A stretch of DNA of 32,812 bases from Flavobacterium tistrianum (lineage in GTDB: Bacteria; Bacteroidota; Bacteroidia; Flavobacteriales; Flavobacteriaceae). A program made the translations under genes and the position numbers. Shown piece after piece: positions 19,590 to 27,873 of this stretch. The notes under the pieces are model-generated. The model made no database searches and was not told where the DNA came from. It saw only the letters and a list, made by a program, of their open reading frames with translations. The first letter of the stretch is position 1; each line of letters starts with the position of its first letter. The stretch covers positions 1 through 32,812 of the forward strand of contig NZ_QJRH01000052.1 of the NCBI RefSeq assembly GCF_003254545.1, written 5' to 3'.

Positions 19590-21530
19590 ATGAATCTTAA
19601 AAAAATAATATTCTTGTGTTTAGTTAGTTTTCTTAAACTAAACGCCCAATCAGTAGTAAAAAGTCCGGATGGAAAACTTGCCGTATCGGTTTCTGCAGAT
19701 AACGGAATGCCCCAGTATAGCGTAACATTCAGTGAAAAAACATTTATAGAAAAATCGCCATTAGGCTTAAAAACAAATGCGGGAGATTTTAGCTCTGGAC
19801 TAACTTTGAAAGCAAATAGCATCCAGAACAAAATTGACGAATCCTATCAGCTGCGCAACATCAAAAAAAGCAGCGTGCATTATACAGCCAATGAAGCTAT
19901 TTTTTCATTCACAAAAGATGGAAGACCAGCTTTTGACGTAATCTTTAGAGTAAGCAATAATGATTTAGCATTTAGATATAAAGTATATCCGCAGAAAGAA
20001 ACACTTTCCTGTGTGGTTCAGGAAGAAGTTTCGGGATTTTTAATGCCAAAAGGAACAACAGCATTTCTGTGTCCGCAAAGTAATCCGATGACAGGATTTG
20101 CGAAAACAGCTCCAAGTTATGAAACTTCGTATTCGCTAGATGACGCTGTCGGAAAAAATGGTTTAGGAAATGGATATACATTTCCATGTCTGTTTAAATT
20201 AAACAACGGATGGGTTTTAATTTCTGAAACAGGTGTAGACAGCGGTTATTGTGCCAGCCGATTAATAGGACATGAGAACGGATTATATTCCATTGGATTT
20301 CCGATGCCGGGAGAAAATAACGGAAACGGAACGACATCGCCAGGAATCCTGCTTCCGGGAGAAACGCCATGGCGAACTATTACAATTGGGGAGACACTTG
20401 CTCCGATAGTTGAAACTACGATTCCGTTTGACTTGGTTAAGCCAAAATATGAAGCATCTAAAGAATATCAACACACAAAAGGAACTTGGAGCTGGATTAT
20501 CAAAATGGATAATAACACTACGTTTCCTGTGCAAAAGCAATATATTGATTTTAGCGCCGCGATGGGATATGAAACCATTTTAGTTGATGCACTTTGGGAT
20601 ACGCAGATAGGCCGCGATAAAATAGAAGAATTAGCGGCATACGGAAAGCAGAAAGGCGTTGGGCTTTATTTATGGTACAATTCAAATGGGTATTGGAATG
20701 ATGCTCCGCAAGGCCCAAGAGGACTGATGCATAATACAGCCATCAGAAGAAAAGAAATGGCATGGATGAAAAGCATCGGAATTAAAGGCATAAAAGTAGA
20801 CTTTTTCGGAGGCGACAAGCAGGTGACCATGAAACTGTATGAAGATATTCTGACGGATGCCAATGAATTCGGAATCATGGTTATTTTTCACGGCTGCACA
20901 TTGCCTCGAGGCTGGGAACGCATGTATCCAAATTATGGCTCTAGCGAAGCGGTTCTGGCAAGCGAGAATCTGCACTTTGGACAGCAGAGCTGTGATAATG
21001 AAGCAATAAATGCGGCAACGCATACTTTTATTAGAAATGTGGTAGGAAGTATGGATTTTGGTGGAAGCGCTCTAAACAAATTCTACAATAGTGAAAACAT
21101 TCCTAATAAAGGTTCAAAAAGAATGACTTCGGATGTATTTGCTTTAGCGACTTCTGTGCTTTTTCAAAGCGGTGTACAGCATTTTGCTTTGGCGCCTAAT
21201 AATTTAAATGATGCTCCAGACTGGGCTATAAAATTTATGAAAGAAGTGCCAACCATATGGGATGAGGTTCGTTTTTTGGAAGGATATCCAGGTAAGTATG
21301 TTGTGCTGGCAAGAAGAAATGGAACAAAGTGGTATATAGCCGGAATTAACGCTGAAAATAAGCTATTGAAAATAAAGTTAAAACTAGAAATGCTTAGTTC
21401 TGGCGTGACAGTAAATTGCTACTCAGACGATGATCAGTTAAACGGAAAAGTAAACACACTGATGATAAGCAAAAACAAAGAAATTGAAATAAAAATACCT
21501 AAAAATGGAGGGATAGTCATTACAAATTAA
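19590..21530 (+). CDS. GH97 retaining alpha-galactosidase-type hydrolase
   Basis: A 646-residue secreted protein (signal peptide to NAQ, residue 20). It has the GH97 N-terminal beta-super-sandwich (VVKSPDGKLAVSVSADNG, SPLGLKT), the TIM barrel (YETILVDALWD, GVGLYLWYNSNGYWND) and a short C-terminal beta-domain. Asp404 in GIKVDFFGGDKQ and Glu459 in ASENLHFGQ sit 55 residues apart, matching the nucleophile/acid-base pair of the retaining GH97 alpha-galactosidase BT1871. The inverting SusB branch uses a Glu base instead. Alpha-galactosidase or the stereochemically equivalent beta-L-arabinopyranosidase activity is expected. This fits galactose caps on complex cereal arabinoxylan side chains. It is the last gene of operon A and is followed by a terminator at 21559-21591. 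Confidence 0.92.
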   Translation: MNLKKIIFLCLVSFLKLNAQSVVKSPDGKLAVSVSADNGMPQYSVTFSEKTFIEKSPLGLKTNAGDFSSGLTLKANSIQNKIDESYQLRNIKKSSVHYTANEAIFSFTKDGRPAFDVIFRVSNNDLAFRYKVYPQKETLSCVVQEEVSGFLMPKGTTAFLCPQSNPMTGFAKTAPSYETSYSLDDAVGKNGLGNGYTFPCLFKLNNGWVLISETGVDSGYCASRLIGHENGLYSIGFPMPGENNGNGTTSPGILLPGETPWRTITIGETLAPIVETTIPFDLVKPKYEASKEYQHTKGTWSWIIKMDNNTTFPVQKQYIDFSAAMGYETILVDALWDTQIGRDKIEELAAYGKQKGVGLYLWYNSNGYWNDAPQGPRGLMHNTAIRRKEMAWMKSIGIKGIKVDFFGGDKQVTMKLYEDILTDANEFGIMVIFHGCTLPRGWERMYPNYGSSEAVLASENLHFGQQSCDNEAINAATHTFIRNVVGSMDFGGSALNKFYNSENIPNKGSKRMTSDVFALATSVLFQSGVQHFALAPNNLNDAPDWAIKFMKEVPTIWDEVRFLEGYPGKYVVLARRNGTKWYIAGINAENKLLKIKLKLEMLSSGVTVNCYSDDDQLNGKVNTLMISKNKEIEIKIPKNGGIVITN

Positions 21531-21558
21531 AGTACAGCCTAATTTACTTAACATATAT

Positions 21559-21591
21559 AAACCGGTTCTTAAATGGAGTCCGGTTTTTTTT
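21559..21591 (+). terminator. Intrinsic terminator of operon A
   Basis: A perfect 7-bp stem AAACCGG (21559-21565) with CCGGTTT (21580-21586), a 14-nt loop, and a run of eight T (21584-21591). It lies 28 nt after the GH97 stop codon. Confidence 0.8.
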
Positions 21592-21756
21592 ATGCAATAA
21601 ATTTTCGAGATTGAAATGTTGGTTATCATCGTTTTAGATGTGAATTAAGTATATGAAAAGGATAGATACTTTTTAATTGATTGTTAAATGCAAGCTGAAT
21701 GTGATTATGTCTGTTTTGCTTTTCTGACTCATTTTTTCTAAAAAGGATACATTTTA

Positions 21757-21772
21757 CAACAACCGATTGTTA
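21757..21772. promoter_or_regulatory. Palindromic operator, distal copy (operon B)
   Basis: CAACAACCGATTGTTA contains the shared 10-mer CAACCGATTG and the ACAAYCGATTGT core. Its centre is 301 bp upstream of the centre of the proximal copy at 22058-22073. The matching distance for operon A is 321 bp, a difference of about two helical turns. Confidence 0.65.
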
Positions 21773-22057
21773 TTTAAAATGTTTTAACTCGCTTTTGTAT
21801 GCAAAATGAGAGATTATTTTTTTGAATTTATGTCTAATTAATAGTTTTTTACTTATAAATATTTGCATTTTTTAAGAATTTTATACTGTTTTTTAATATT
21901 GTATTTTTTTTGTAAAATTCATTATTTAGCTAATAAATCAGTATTTTTTAATTTAAAATTTATTTATTGAATGAATTATGTTTAATAAATTGTTTGAATA
22001 AATATTTTATATGTTTTTTATTTCATGTTTTTTTAAGTTTTTTCTAAATAAAACATA

Positions 22058-22073
22058 AAACAACCGATTGTTT
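22058..22073. promoter_or_regulatory. Palindromic operator, proximal copy over the susC2 -33 element
   Basis: AAACAACCGATTGTTT is palindromic apart from one mismatch pair. The TTG at 22068-22070 inside it is positioned as the -33 element, 18 nt before TATATTTG. The operator centre lies 23-24 bp before the -7 box at both susC promoters. Confidence 0.7.
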
Positions 22074-22096
22074 TTTATGTTGTTTTTCTATATTTG
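22068..22096 (+). promoter_or_regulatory. Bacteroidetes-type promoter of operon B (susC2)
   Basis: TTG (22068-22070), 18 nt spacer, TATATTTG (22089-22096). The -7 region shares a 15-mer with the susC1 promoter. The leader to the start codon is roughly 85-90 nt, A-rich, ending ACAAAAACCATT before ATG, with no Shine-Dalgarno sequence. Confidence 0.75.
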
Positions 22097-22187
22097 TTAT
22101 CAAGTAACTCAGATTAAAAAATATCACATGTAGCTTAAACTCAAAAAACAAAAAACCATTAACTATTTAAACCAAACAAAAACCATT

Positions 22188-25100
22188 ATGAAGTTAAAAC
22201 TCAAAATTGCACTAATCGGACTGCTGATAGTTAGCAGTCATAGTATAATGGCACAATCAAAGACCATCACTGGAGTGATTACCGACCCTTCAGGATTTCC
22301 TTTGCCAGGTGCCAGTATTAATGTAGAAGGGACGCAAAATAGCGCATCAACAGATTTTGACGGTAAATACTCATTGAAAGGAGTTAACCCGACCGATAAA
22401 ATAACATATTCTTATGTTGGCTTAATCTCACAAACGATTACTGTGGGAGAAAGAAATTCAATTAATGTCACTCTTGTTCAAAACACACAAAATTTAAATG
22501 AAGTTGTAGTAGCCTATGGTACTCAAAAGAGAGCTAAGGTTACGGGAGCGGTTTCAACAGTAAGCTCAAAAGATATTGCCGCAGTGCCTATTACCAATGC
22601 TGAATCTGCTTTACAAGGACGTGCAGCAGGTGTTACAGTTGTAAATGGTGCACCAGGTTCTAATCCGACTGTTAGTATTCGTGGTTTGGCTACTATGGGA
22701 AACAGTGCTCCTTTATATGTAATTGACGGAGTTTTAACTGGTAACCTTTCTGGTTTAAGCCCTAACGATATTGAGAGTATATCTGTTTTGAAAGACGCTT
22801 CTACTACAGCTTTATATGGTTCTAAAGCTTTTAATGGTGTAATTATGGTTACTACCAAAAAAGGGAAAAAAGGCCCAGGTCAGTTAAACTTTAGCACTTA
22901 TGTTGGAGGACAGGAAATTACAAAGCGATACAATGTTTTAAATACACAACAATACCTTCAGTATGCTAAGGATTTAGGAAGTGATTTAACAGCTAGAGCG
23001 GCTGAGTTTGGAAACATAAATACAAACTGGCAAGATCAGATTTTTCAAACTGGAGTTATGCAGGATTATAACTTAAGCTTTTCAAATGGTACAGAGACTT
23101 CTACAGGACGTTATTCTGCAGAATATATGAAACAAGATGGAGCTGTTATAAAAACTGGTTTCGAACGTTATTCTTTTAGAGCAAATAATACACAGGACAT
23201 TGGCAAACTGAGAATAGGAAGCAACATGGGAGTTTCTTTCAGTACTATTAATCCAGAACGTAGCTCAGGCGGAAGAACATTATTAGAACACGCTATTAAA
23301 ATGGCTCCTTATTTGCCAATTTATAATGAAGATAATATCGGAGGATATCAGGGACCTAGTGCTATTGATGGAAACGATGCAGAAAACCCAGTACGTGTAG
23401 CTAATTTAGGATTTCAGAAAATTAATAATTTATCTATTATCGGAAATATTTATGCTGAGTTGCAAATTTACAAAGGTTTGAAATTCAGGTCACAAGTTTC
23501 TTTAGACTATTATACAAGCAAAGACCATACTTTTATTCCTGGTTTTCAGGATGGTTCTTATCACAAACAGGCATTTTCTTCAACAAACGAAACAAATTCA
23601 CAAGGACAAACTATCGTTTTTGATAATAGCTTAACATATAAAACGACTATTGCTCAAAAACACAACCTTGAAGTATTAGGAGTTATTACTAAAATTGATG
23701 GAAAATCACAAAGCTTAGCCGCAGGGAGCCGTTACTATATTTCAAACGAAATTGATCAGTTGCGTTATAACGAAGGAAGTTTAGGATCTGCTAATTATGA
23801 AGAAAAAAACTTAGGATATATTGCACGTATCAATTATGATTATGATGAAAAATATCTTTTAGCTGTTTCAGGACGTAGAGATGCATCTTCTCGTTTTGGA
23901 TCAAATAACCGTTGGGGTAATTTCTATTCTGTTGCTGTAGGATGGAACATAGCTAAAGAAAGTTTTATGGAAAACTCTGTTTTCAGCACATTAAAACTTA
24001 GAGCTAGTACAGGAACAACAGGAAATGACAGAATAGACAACTATCAATATAGCGCTACTTTATTGGCAAATTATAATTATCCAATTGGAGGAGCAAATGC
24101 GCCAGGGGTTTCTTTAGGTGTTGCAGCTAATCCAGACTTGAAATGGGAGTCAAAATTAGATCGAAATATAGGAATTGATTTTGGTTTGTTTGATGATAAA
24201 CTAACAGGTTCGTTTGAATATTTCAACAATAAAAGTAGTGACATTCTTTTTGCAGTTCCTCTTGCTGCTTCTGTTGGATCTGCTGGTGGTGGAACTCAAA
24301 TTCAAAATATAGCAGACGTAAAAGTAAGCGGTTTTGAAGTCTCTCTTGGCTATAATGACAGAAAAGGTGATTTTACATGGTCTGCTGTGGCAAATTTAGG
24401 AACAAGTAAAAATGAGGTAACGAGTTTAGCACCTGGTGTGACTAGCGTATTAGGTGGTCCTGCACCAAGAGCGGGTCTTGAAAACTTCTCGAGATTAGAA
24501 GTAGGACAACCATTATTCTATTTTTATGGATATCAGACTAACGGAATTTACCAAAACCAAGCAGAAGTTGATGCTGTTTTTGGACCAGGCCAGACTGCTA
24601 TAAAACCAGGTGATATTAAAATTGTGGATCGTGATGGCAATAAAGTGATTAATTCTGAGGATAAAACAAACATCGGAAATCCATATCCAGATTTCACTTA
24701 CGGATTAAACTTAAGCGCTGCCTACAAAAACTTTGATTTTAACTGTTTTATAACTGGAGTTGCGGGCAACGATATTTATAATGCGAATACTTTTGATTTA
24801 AAAGGAATGAACCGTTTGTTTAATGCAAGCACAGATGTTTTAGACAGAGCAATTGTTCAAAATGGTGTTGTAACAAACCCTTCTGCTACTTTGCCAAGAG
24901 CTCAAGGAGCAGATATTAACTGGTCTTCTGCGAATCAGCGTTATATTGAAGATGGTTCTTTCACAAGATTAAAAAACATCGCTTTAGGATATACGTTAAC
25001 TGGAGATGCATTTAAGAGTTATTTCTCAAAAGCTAGATTCTATATAAGCGGACAGAATCTTATAACAATTACAAATTACTCTGGTTTAGATCCAGAAATT

Positions 25101-25196
25101 GCGCGTGCAGATGCTAATGCAAATTCAGCAGGTATTGATTTAGGAAGATATCCACAGCCGAAATCGGTAATTTTTGGAATTGATGTTACATTTTAA
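22188..25196 (+). CDS. SusC-like TonB-dependent outer-membrane transporter (SusC2)
   Basis: A 1002-residue SusC/RagA protein. Signal peptide about 1-23 (cleavage after MAQ), carboxypeptidase-regulatory-like domain about 26-97 (ITGVITDPSGFPLPGASINVEG, DFDGKYSLKG), TonB-box-like NEVVVAYGTQ at 104-113. The plug is at about 115-230 (SALQGRAAGVTVVNG, VSIRGLATMGN, YVIDGVLTG, SVLKDASTTALYGSKAFNGVIMVTTKKG). The barrel ends in a Phe-terminated strand (VIFGIDVTF). It pairs with the SusD encoded 9 nt downstream. It is clearly a distant paralogue of SusC1, not a recent duplicate, since plug loops and barrel differ throughout. Control by the same operator motif suggests both pairs respond to one signal but take up different fragments. 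Confidence 0.95.
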   Translation: MKLKLKIALIGLLIVSSHSIMAQSKTITGVITDPSGFPLPGASINVEGTQNSASTDFDGKYSLKGVNPTDKITYSYVGLISQTITVGERNSINVTLVQNTQNLNEVVVAYGTQKRAKVTGAVSTVSSKDIAAVPITNAESALQGRAAGVTVVNGAPGSNPTVSIRGLATMGNSAPLYVIDGVLTGNLSGLSPNDIESISVLKDASTTALYGSKAFNGVIMVTTKKGKKGPGQLNFSTYVGGQEITKRYNVLNTQQYLQYAKDLGSDLTARAAEFGNINTNWQDQIFQTGVMQDYNLSFSNGTETSTGRYSAEYMKQDGAVIKTGFERYSFRANNTQDIGKLRIGSNMGVSFSTINPERSSGGRTLLEHAIKMAPYLPIYNEDNIGGYQGPSAIDGNDAENPVRVANLGFQKINNLSIIGNIYAELQIYKGLKFRSQVSLDYYTSKDHTFIPGFQDGSYHKQAFSSTNETNSQGQTIVFDNSLTYKTTIAQKHNLEVLGVITKIDGKSQSLAAGSRYYISNEIDQLRYNEGSLGSANYEEKNLGYIARINYDYDEKYLLAVSGRRDASSRFGSNNRWGNFYSVAVGWNIAKESFMENSVFSTLKLRASTGTTGNDRIDNYQYSATLLANYNYPIGGANAPGVSLGVAANPDLKWESKLDRNIGIDFGLFDDKLTGSFEYFNNKSSDILFAVPLAASVGSAGGGTQIQNIADVKVSGFEVSLGYNDRKGDFTWSAVANLGTSKNEVTSLAPGVTSVLGGPAPRAGLENFSRLEVGQPLFYFYGYQTNGIYQNQAEVDAVFGPGQTAIKPGDIKIVDRDGNKVINSEDKTNIGNPYPDFTYGLNLSAAYKNFDFNCFITGVAGNDIYNANTFDLKGMNRLFNASTDVLDRAIVQNGVVTNPSATLPRAQGADINWSSANQRYIEDGSFTRLKNIALGYTLTGDAFKSYFSKARFYISGQNLITITNYSGLDPEIARADANANSAGIDLGRYPQPKSVIFGIDVTF

Positions 25197-25205
25197 TACT
25201 TAAAG

Positions 25206-26702
25206 ATGATGAAAAAAATTAAATATATACTTATAGTACTGTCTGGAGCTTTAACGATGACTTCATGTGACAGTAGCGAATTAGAATTGACTAATCCCAA
25301 TACTTTATCTCCTGAAACTTTCTTTAAAACAGAAGCACAGGTGCAGTCTGCAGTAAACGCATCATATGCAAATCTTCAGACAAGAGGACTTTATGGAAGA
25401 AATCTTTTCTTTGCTATGGATCTTATGGGGCATGATGCTTTAGGAAATCCTCAGTTAGAAGGTAACAAAAAGCCTTTTCAAGATTTTTCTTTTAATGCAG
25501 GAAACGATATTATTCAATACTACTGGGAATCTTGCTATATAGGAATTTCAAGAGCAAATTTTGTGTTGGATAATGAGCAGAAAATCAATGCTCTGCCAGC
25601 TGCCGTTTTATCTCAAGAAAAAAAGAACAAATATCTAGGAGAAGCTCATTTTTTAAGAGCGTATTATTATTTCCTTTTAGTAAAACGTTTTGGCGATTTG
25701 CCAATTTACAAAACAGGTACTATTGTCGGAAACGCAAGAAGCCCAAAAGCAGAGGTATATACTTTGATTGAAGAAGACCTTGTATTTGCATCGCAGAATC
25801 TTTTGCCAAAAGCATCAGAAGCGGCAGGAAGAGCTAATAAAGAAGCTGCCTTTGCACAATTGGGTAAGGTATTATTATATCAAAAGAAATATAATGAAGC
25901 TTTAGCTGCGCTTAATAATGTCACAAGTTTCAGTCTTGAAGATAAAGGGAATTTCTACAACAACTTTATGGAAGAAACTGAACATGGTAAAGAATCTATT
26001 TTTGAAATTGAGTTTGATGAAAAAAATGGAACTGGAGATCAATGGGGTGCTGCTGGTGATAGCCAAGGAACTGGTTTTGAGGAGTCAACACTAAGAGGGC
26101 AGGAGTATGGAAATCTTAGTTGGTACAATGTTTATCCGTCAGATGATCTTTTAGATTCTTATGAAGCAGGTGATAACCGTTTTGGAGATACTTTTTATGT
26201 GCCGGGATCATCTTATTTAAAAGGAACTAAGGTAATGGTGGCAAGTAATTTTACTACCTCGGCTGGTATTAGAAGAGCGGGTTGGAAAAAATATCAAAAC
26301 TATTACAATAGAGAAGATGAGGCAACACGTTCAAGCATTAACTTTAAAGTGATGCGTTATGCAGATGTATTGCTTATGAAAGCAGAATGCGAAAACCAAA
26401 GAGATGGCGGTTCGCAGACAGCGGCTATTGCATATATTAAAGAAGTTCGTGACAGAGCAAACTTGACAACGAATATCACAGCATCAAAAGACGCAGTTTT
26501 CGCCGCAATTGTTCACGAACGTCAGGTAGAATTTGCTGGAGAACAATCTCGTTTTGATGATCTTATAAGATGGAACATGGCAAGCACTGTATTGCAAGGC
26601 ACAGGTTTTACAGCTGGCAAAAGTGAACTGTGGCCTATACCAAATAGAGAAACATCTTCTAATCCGAAAATAAAACCAAGCGATAACAATCCTGGTTATT
26701 AA
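25206..26702 (+). CDS. SusD-like surface glycan-binding lipoprotein (SusD2)
   Basis: A 498-residue RagB/SusD protein, the common size for the family. The lipobox MTSC gives a lipid-bearing Cys21; the start could equally be the second Met at 25209. The N-terminal pattern ELTNPNTLSPETFFKTEAQVQSAVNASYANLQ, the TPR motif KYLGEAHFLRAYYYFLLVKRFGDLPIY, and the C-terminal signature IVHERQVEFAGEQSRFDDLIRWN followed by LWPIPNRE and NNPGY are all present. It forms the surface lid of SusC2. A pentanucleotide tract and a perfect 12-bp hairpin separate it from the GH43 gene 159 nt downstream. Confidence 0.95.
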   Translation: MMKKIKYILIVLSGALTMTSCDSSELELTNPNTLSPETFFKTEAQVQSAVNASYANLQTRGLYGRNLFFAMDLMGHDALGNPQLEGNKKPFQDFSFNAGNDIIQYYWESCYIGISRANFVLDNEQKINALPAAVLSQEKKNKYLGEAHFLRAYYYFLLVKRFGDLPIYKTGTIVGNARSPKAEVYTLIEEDLVFASQNLLPKASEAAGRANKEAAFAQLGKVLLYQKKYNEALAALNNVTSFSLEDKGNFYNNFMEETEHGKESIFEIEFDEKNGTGDQWGAAGDSQGTGFEESTLRGQEYGNLSWYNVYPSDDLLDSYEAGDNRFGDTFYVPGSSYLKGTKVMVASNFTTSAGIRRAGWKKYQNYYNREDEATRSSINFKVMRYADVLLMKAECENQRDGGSQTAAIAYIKEVRDRANLTTNITASKDAVFAAIVHERQVEFAGEQSRFDDLIRWNMASTVLQGTGFTAGKSELWPIPNRETSSNPKIKPSDNNPGY

Positions 26703-26720
26703 GATATTTAAATTTTTGGT

Positions 26721-26760
26721 TAGTTTAAATTAAATTAAATTAAGTCAAGTTAAGTTAGTT
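26721..26760. repeat. Degenerate pentanucleotide tandem repeat (TAAAT/TAAGT)
   Basis: Eight consecutive 5-bp units: TAGTT, TAAAT three times, TAAGT, CAAGT, TAAGT, TAGTT. The tract lies 18 nt after the susD2 stop and directly in front of the hairpin at 26765-26792. It could be a slippage-prone tract or an unstructured spacer in the mRNA. No function is known to me. Confidence 0.6.
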
Positions 26761-26764
26761 TTTT

Positions 26765-26792
26765 ATAAACAGCGCATTTTTGCGCTGTTTAT
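26765..26792 (+). terminator. Hairpin between susD2 and GH43 (possible partial terminator or mRNA stabiliser)
   Basis: A perfect 12-bp stem ATAAACAGCGCA with TGCGCTGTTTAT and a TTTT loop. The T-rich tail is weak (TGTTT after the stem), so termination would be inefficient. A stabiliser of the susCD message is an alternative. The next gene starts 69 nt downstream and no promoter is evident. Confidence 0.6.
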
Positions 26793-26861
26793 TGTTTAGA
26801 GTAATACAATTGAAGAAAAACTGACTGCATTTTCGGAATTATTTCAATTAAATCAAATAAA

Positions 26862-27824
26862 ATGAAAAATACAGGCAAAATTTTATGTGTGCTCTTTTGT
26901 AATTTATTTGCAATAAATATAGAAGCACAAAATCCTATTATCAAAGATATTTTTACTGCAGATCCAGCTCCTCTCGTGCATAAAGGCACTTTGTATTTGT
27001 ACACAGGACATGATGTAGCGACTCAGGAAGATACCAATTATAAAATGGCTGACTGGCACGTTTTTTCTACAACCAACATGAAAGATTGGAAAGATCATGG
27101 AGTTCCTCTTTCACCAAGCACATTTTCTTGGGCAACAGGCGATGCGTATGCAGCTCAGTGTATAGAAAGAGACGGAAAATTCTATTGGTTTGTTTCTACA
27201 TTTCATAAAAAAGATGAAGTAAGTCAAGGCGGTGCAGCGATAGGCGTAGCAGTTTCAGACAGTCCAACGGGGCCTTTTAAAGACGCAATAGGAAAAGCGC
27301 TTATCATAAATGAAATGACGACAGATATGATGTATGGTTGGGATGATATTGATCCAACGGTATTTATAGATGATGATGGACAAGCTTATATGTTTTGGGG
27401 AAATGGAAGTTGCAAGTGGGTAAAGCTTAAAAAGAACATGATAGAGGTGGATGGTGAAATTACCACTTTCACACCTAAAAATTATATCGAAGGACCTTGG
27501 GTCTATAAAAGAAAAGGACTTTATTATTTAGTGTATGCCAGTGCTGGAACTAAACCCGAAATGATAGAGTATTGCACAGCAAAAAGTATAACTGGACCAT
27601 GGAAGTATCAGGGAATTATTCAGGAAAATGTACCGAATAGTTTTACCACACATCCAGGAATTATTGACTACAAAGGAAAATCATACTTCTTTTACCACAA
27701 CGGAAGTTTACCAACAGGAGGGAGTTACAGACGTTCAATTTGTGTAGACTATATGCATTATAATAAAGACGGAACTATTCAAAAAATTATACAAACTAAA
27801 GAGGGTGTAAGTTCTGTAAAATAA
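26862..27824 (+). CDS. GH43 beta-xylosidase/alpha-L-arabinofuranosidase (single-domain, GH43_1-like)
   Basis: A 320-residue secreted protein (signal peptide to EAQ, residue 23) that consists only of the propeller. Catalytic residues visible are Asp34 in FTADPAPLV, Asp164 in WDDIDPTVFIDDDGQAYMFWG and Glu210 in YIEGPWVYKRKGLYYLVYAS. The pattern ADPAPLVHKGTLYLYTGHD is typical of short GH43_1-like enzymes acting on xylo- or arabinoxylo-oligosaccharides. It shares late-blade patterns with the truncated GH43 at the left edge (GPWKYQG, FFYHN against GPFTYQG, LFYHD). It lies 49 nt before the GH8 gene, so the two probably work together on short xylo-oligomers in the periplasm. Confidence 0.9.
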   Translation: MKNTGKILCVLFCNLFAINIEAQNPIIKDIFTADPAPLVHKGTLYLYTGHDVATQEDTNYKMADWHVFSTTNMKDWKDHGVPLSPSTFSWATGDAYAAQCIERDGKFYWFVSTFHKKDEVSQGGAAIGVAVSDSPTGPFKDAIGKALIINEMTTDMMYGWDDIDPTVFIDDDGQAYMFWGNGSCKWVKLKKNMIEVDGEITTFTPKNYIEGPWVYKRKGLYYLVYASAGTKPEMIEYCTAKSITGPWKYQGIIQENVPNSFTTHPGIIDYKGKSYFFYHNGSLPTGGSYRRSICVDYMHYNKDGTIQKIIQTKEGVSSVK

Positions 27825-27873
27825 ATCTCATTTTGTTTTTTCGGATGAAGAAATACTATTTAAAAAGATAAAT

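Larger units (their letters stand above)
21531..22187. other. Intergenic control region upstream of operon B (657 bp, gene-free)
   Basis: Very AT-rich, no credible gene. It holds the terminator of operon A, a distal palindromic operator (21757-21772), a proximal operator (22058-22073), the susC2 promoter and an A-rich leader. The order and spacing mirror the region upstream of susC1, although the surrounding sequence is not otherwise obviously alike. Confidence 0.7.
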
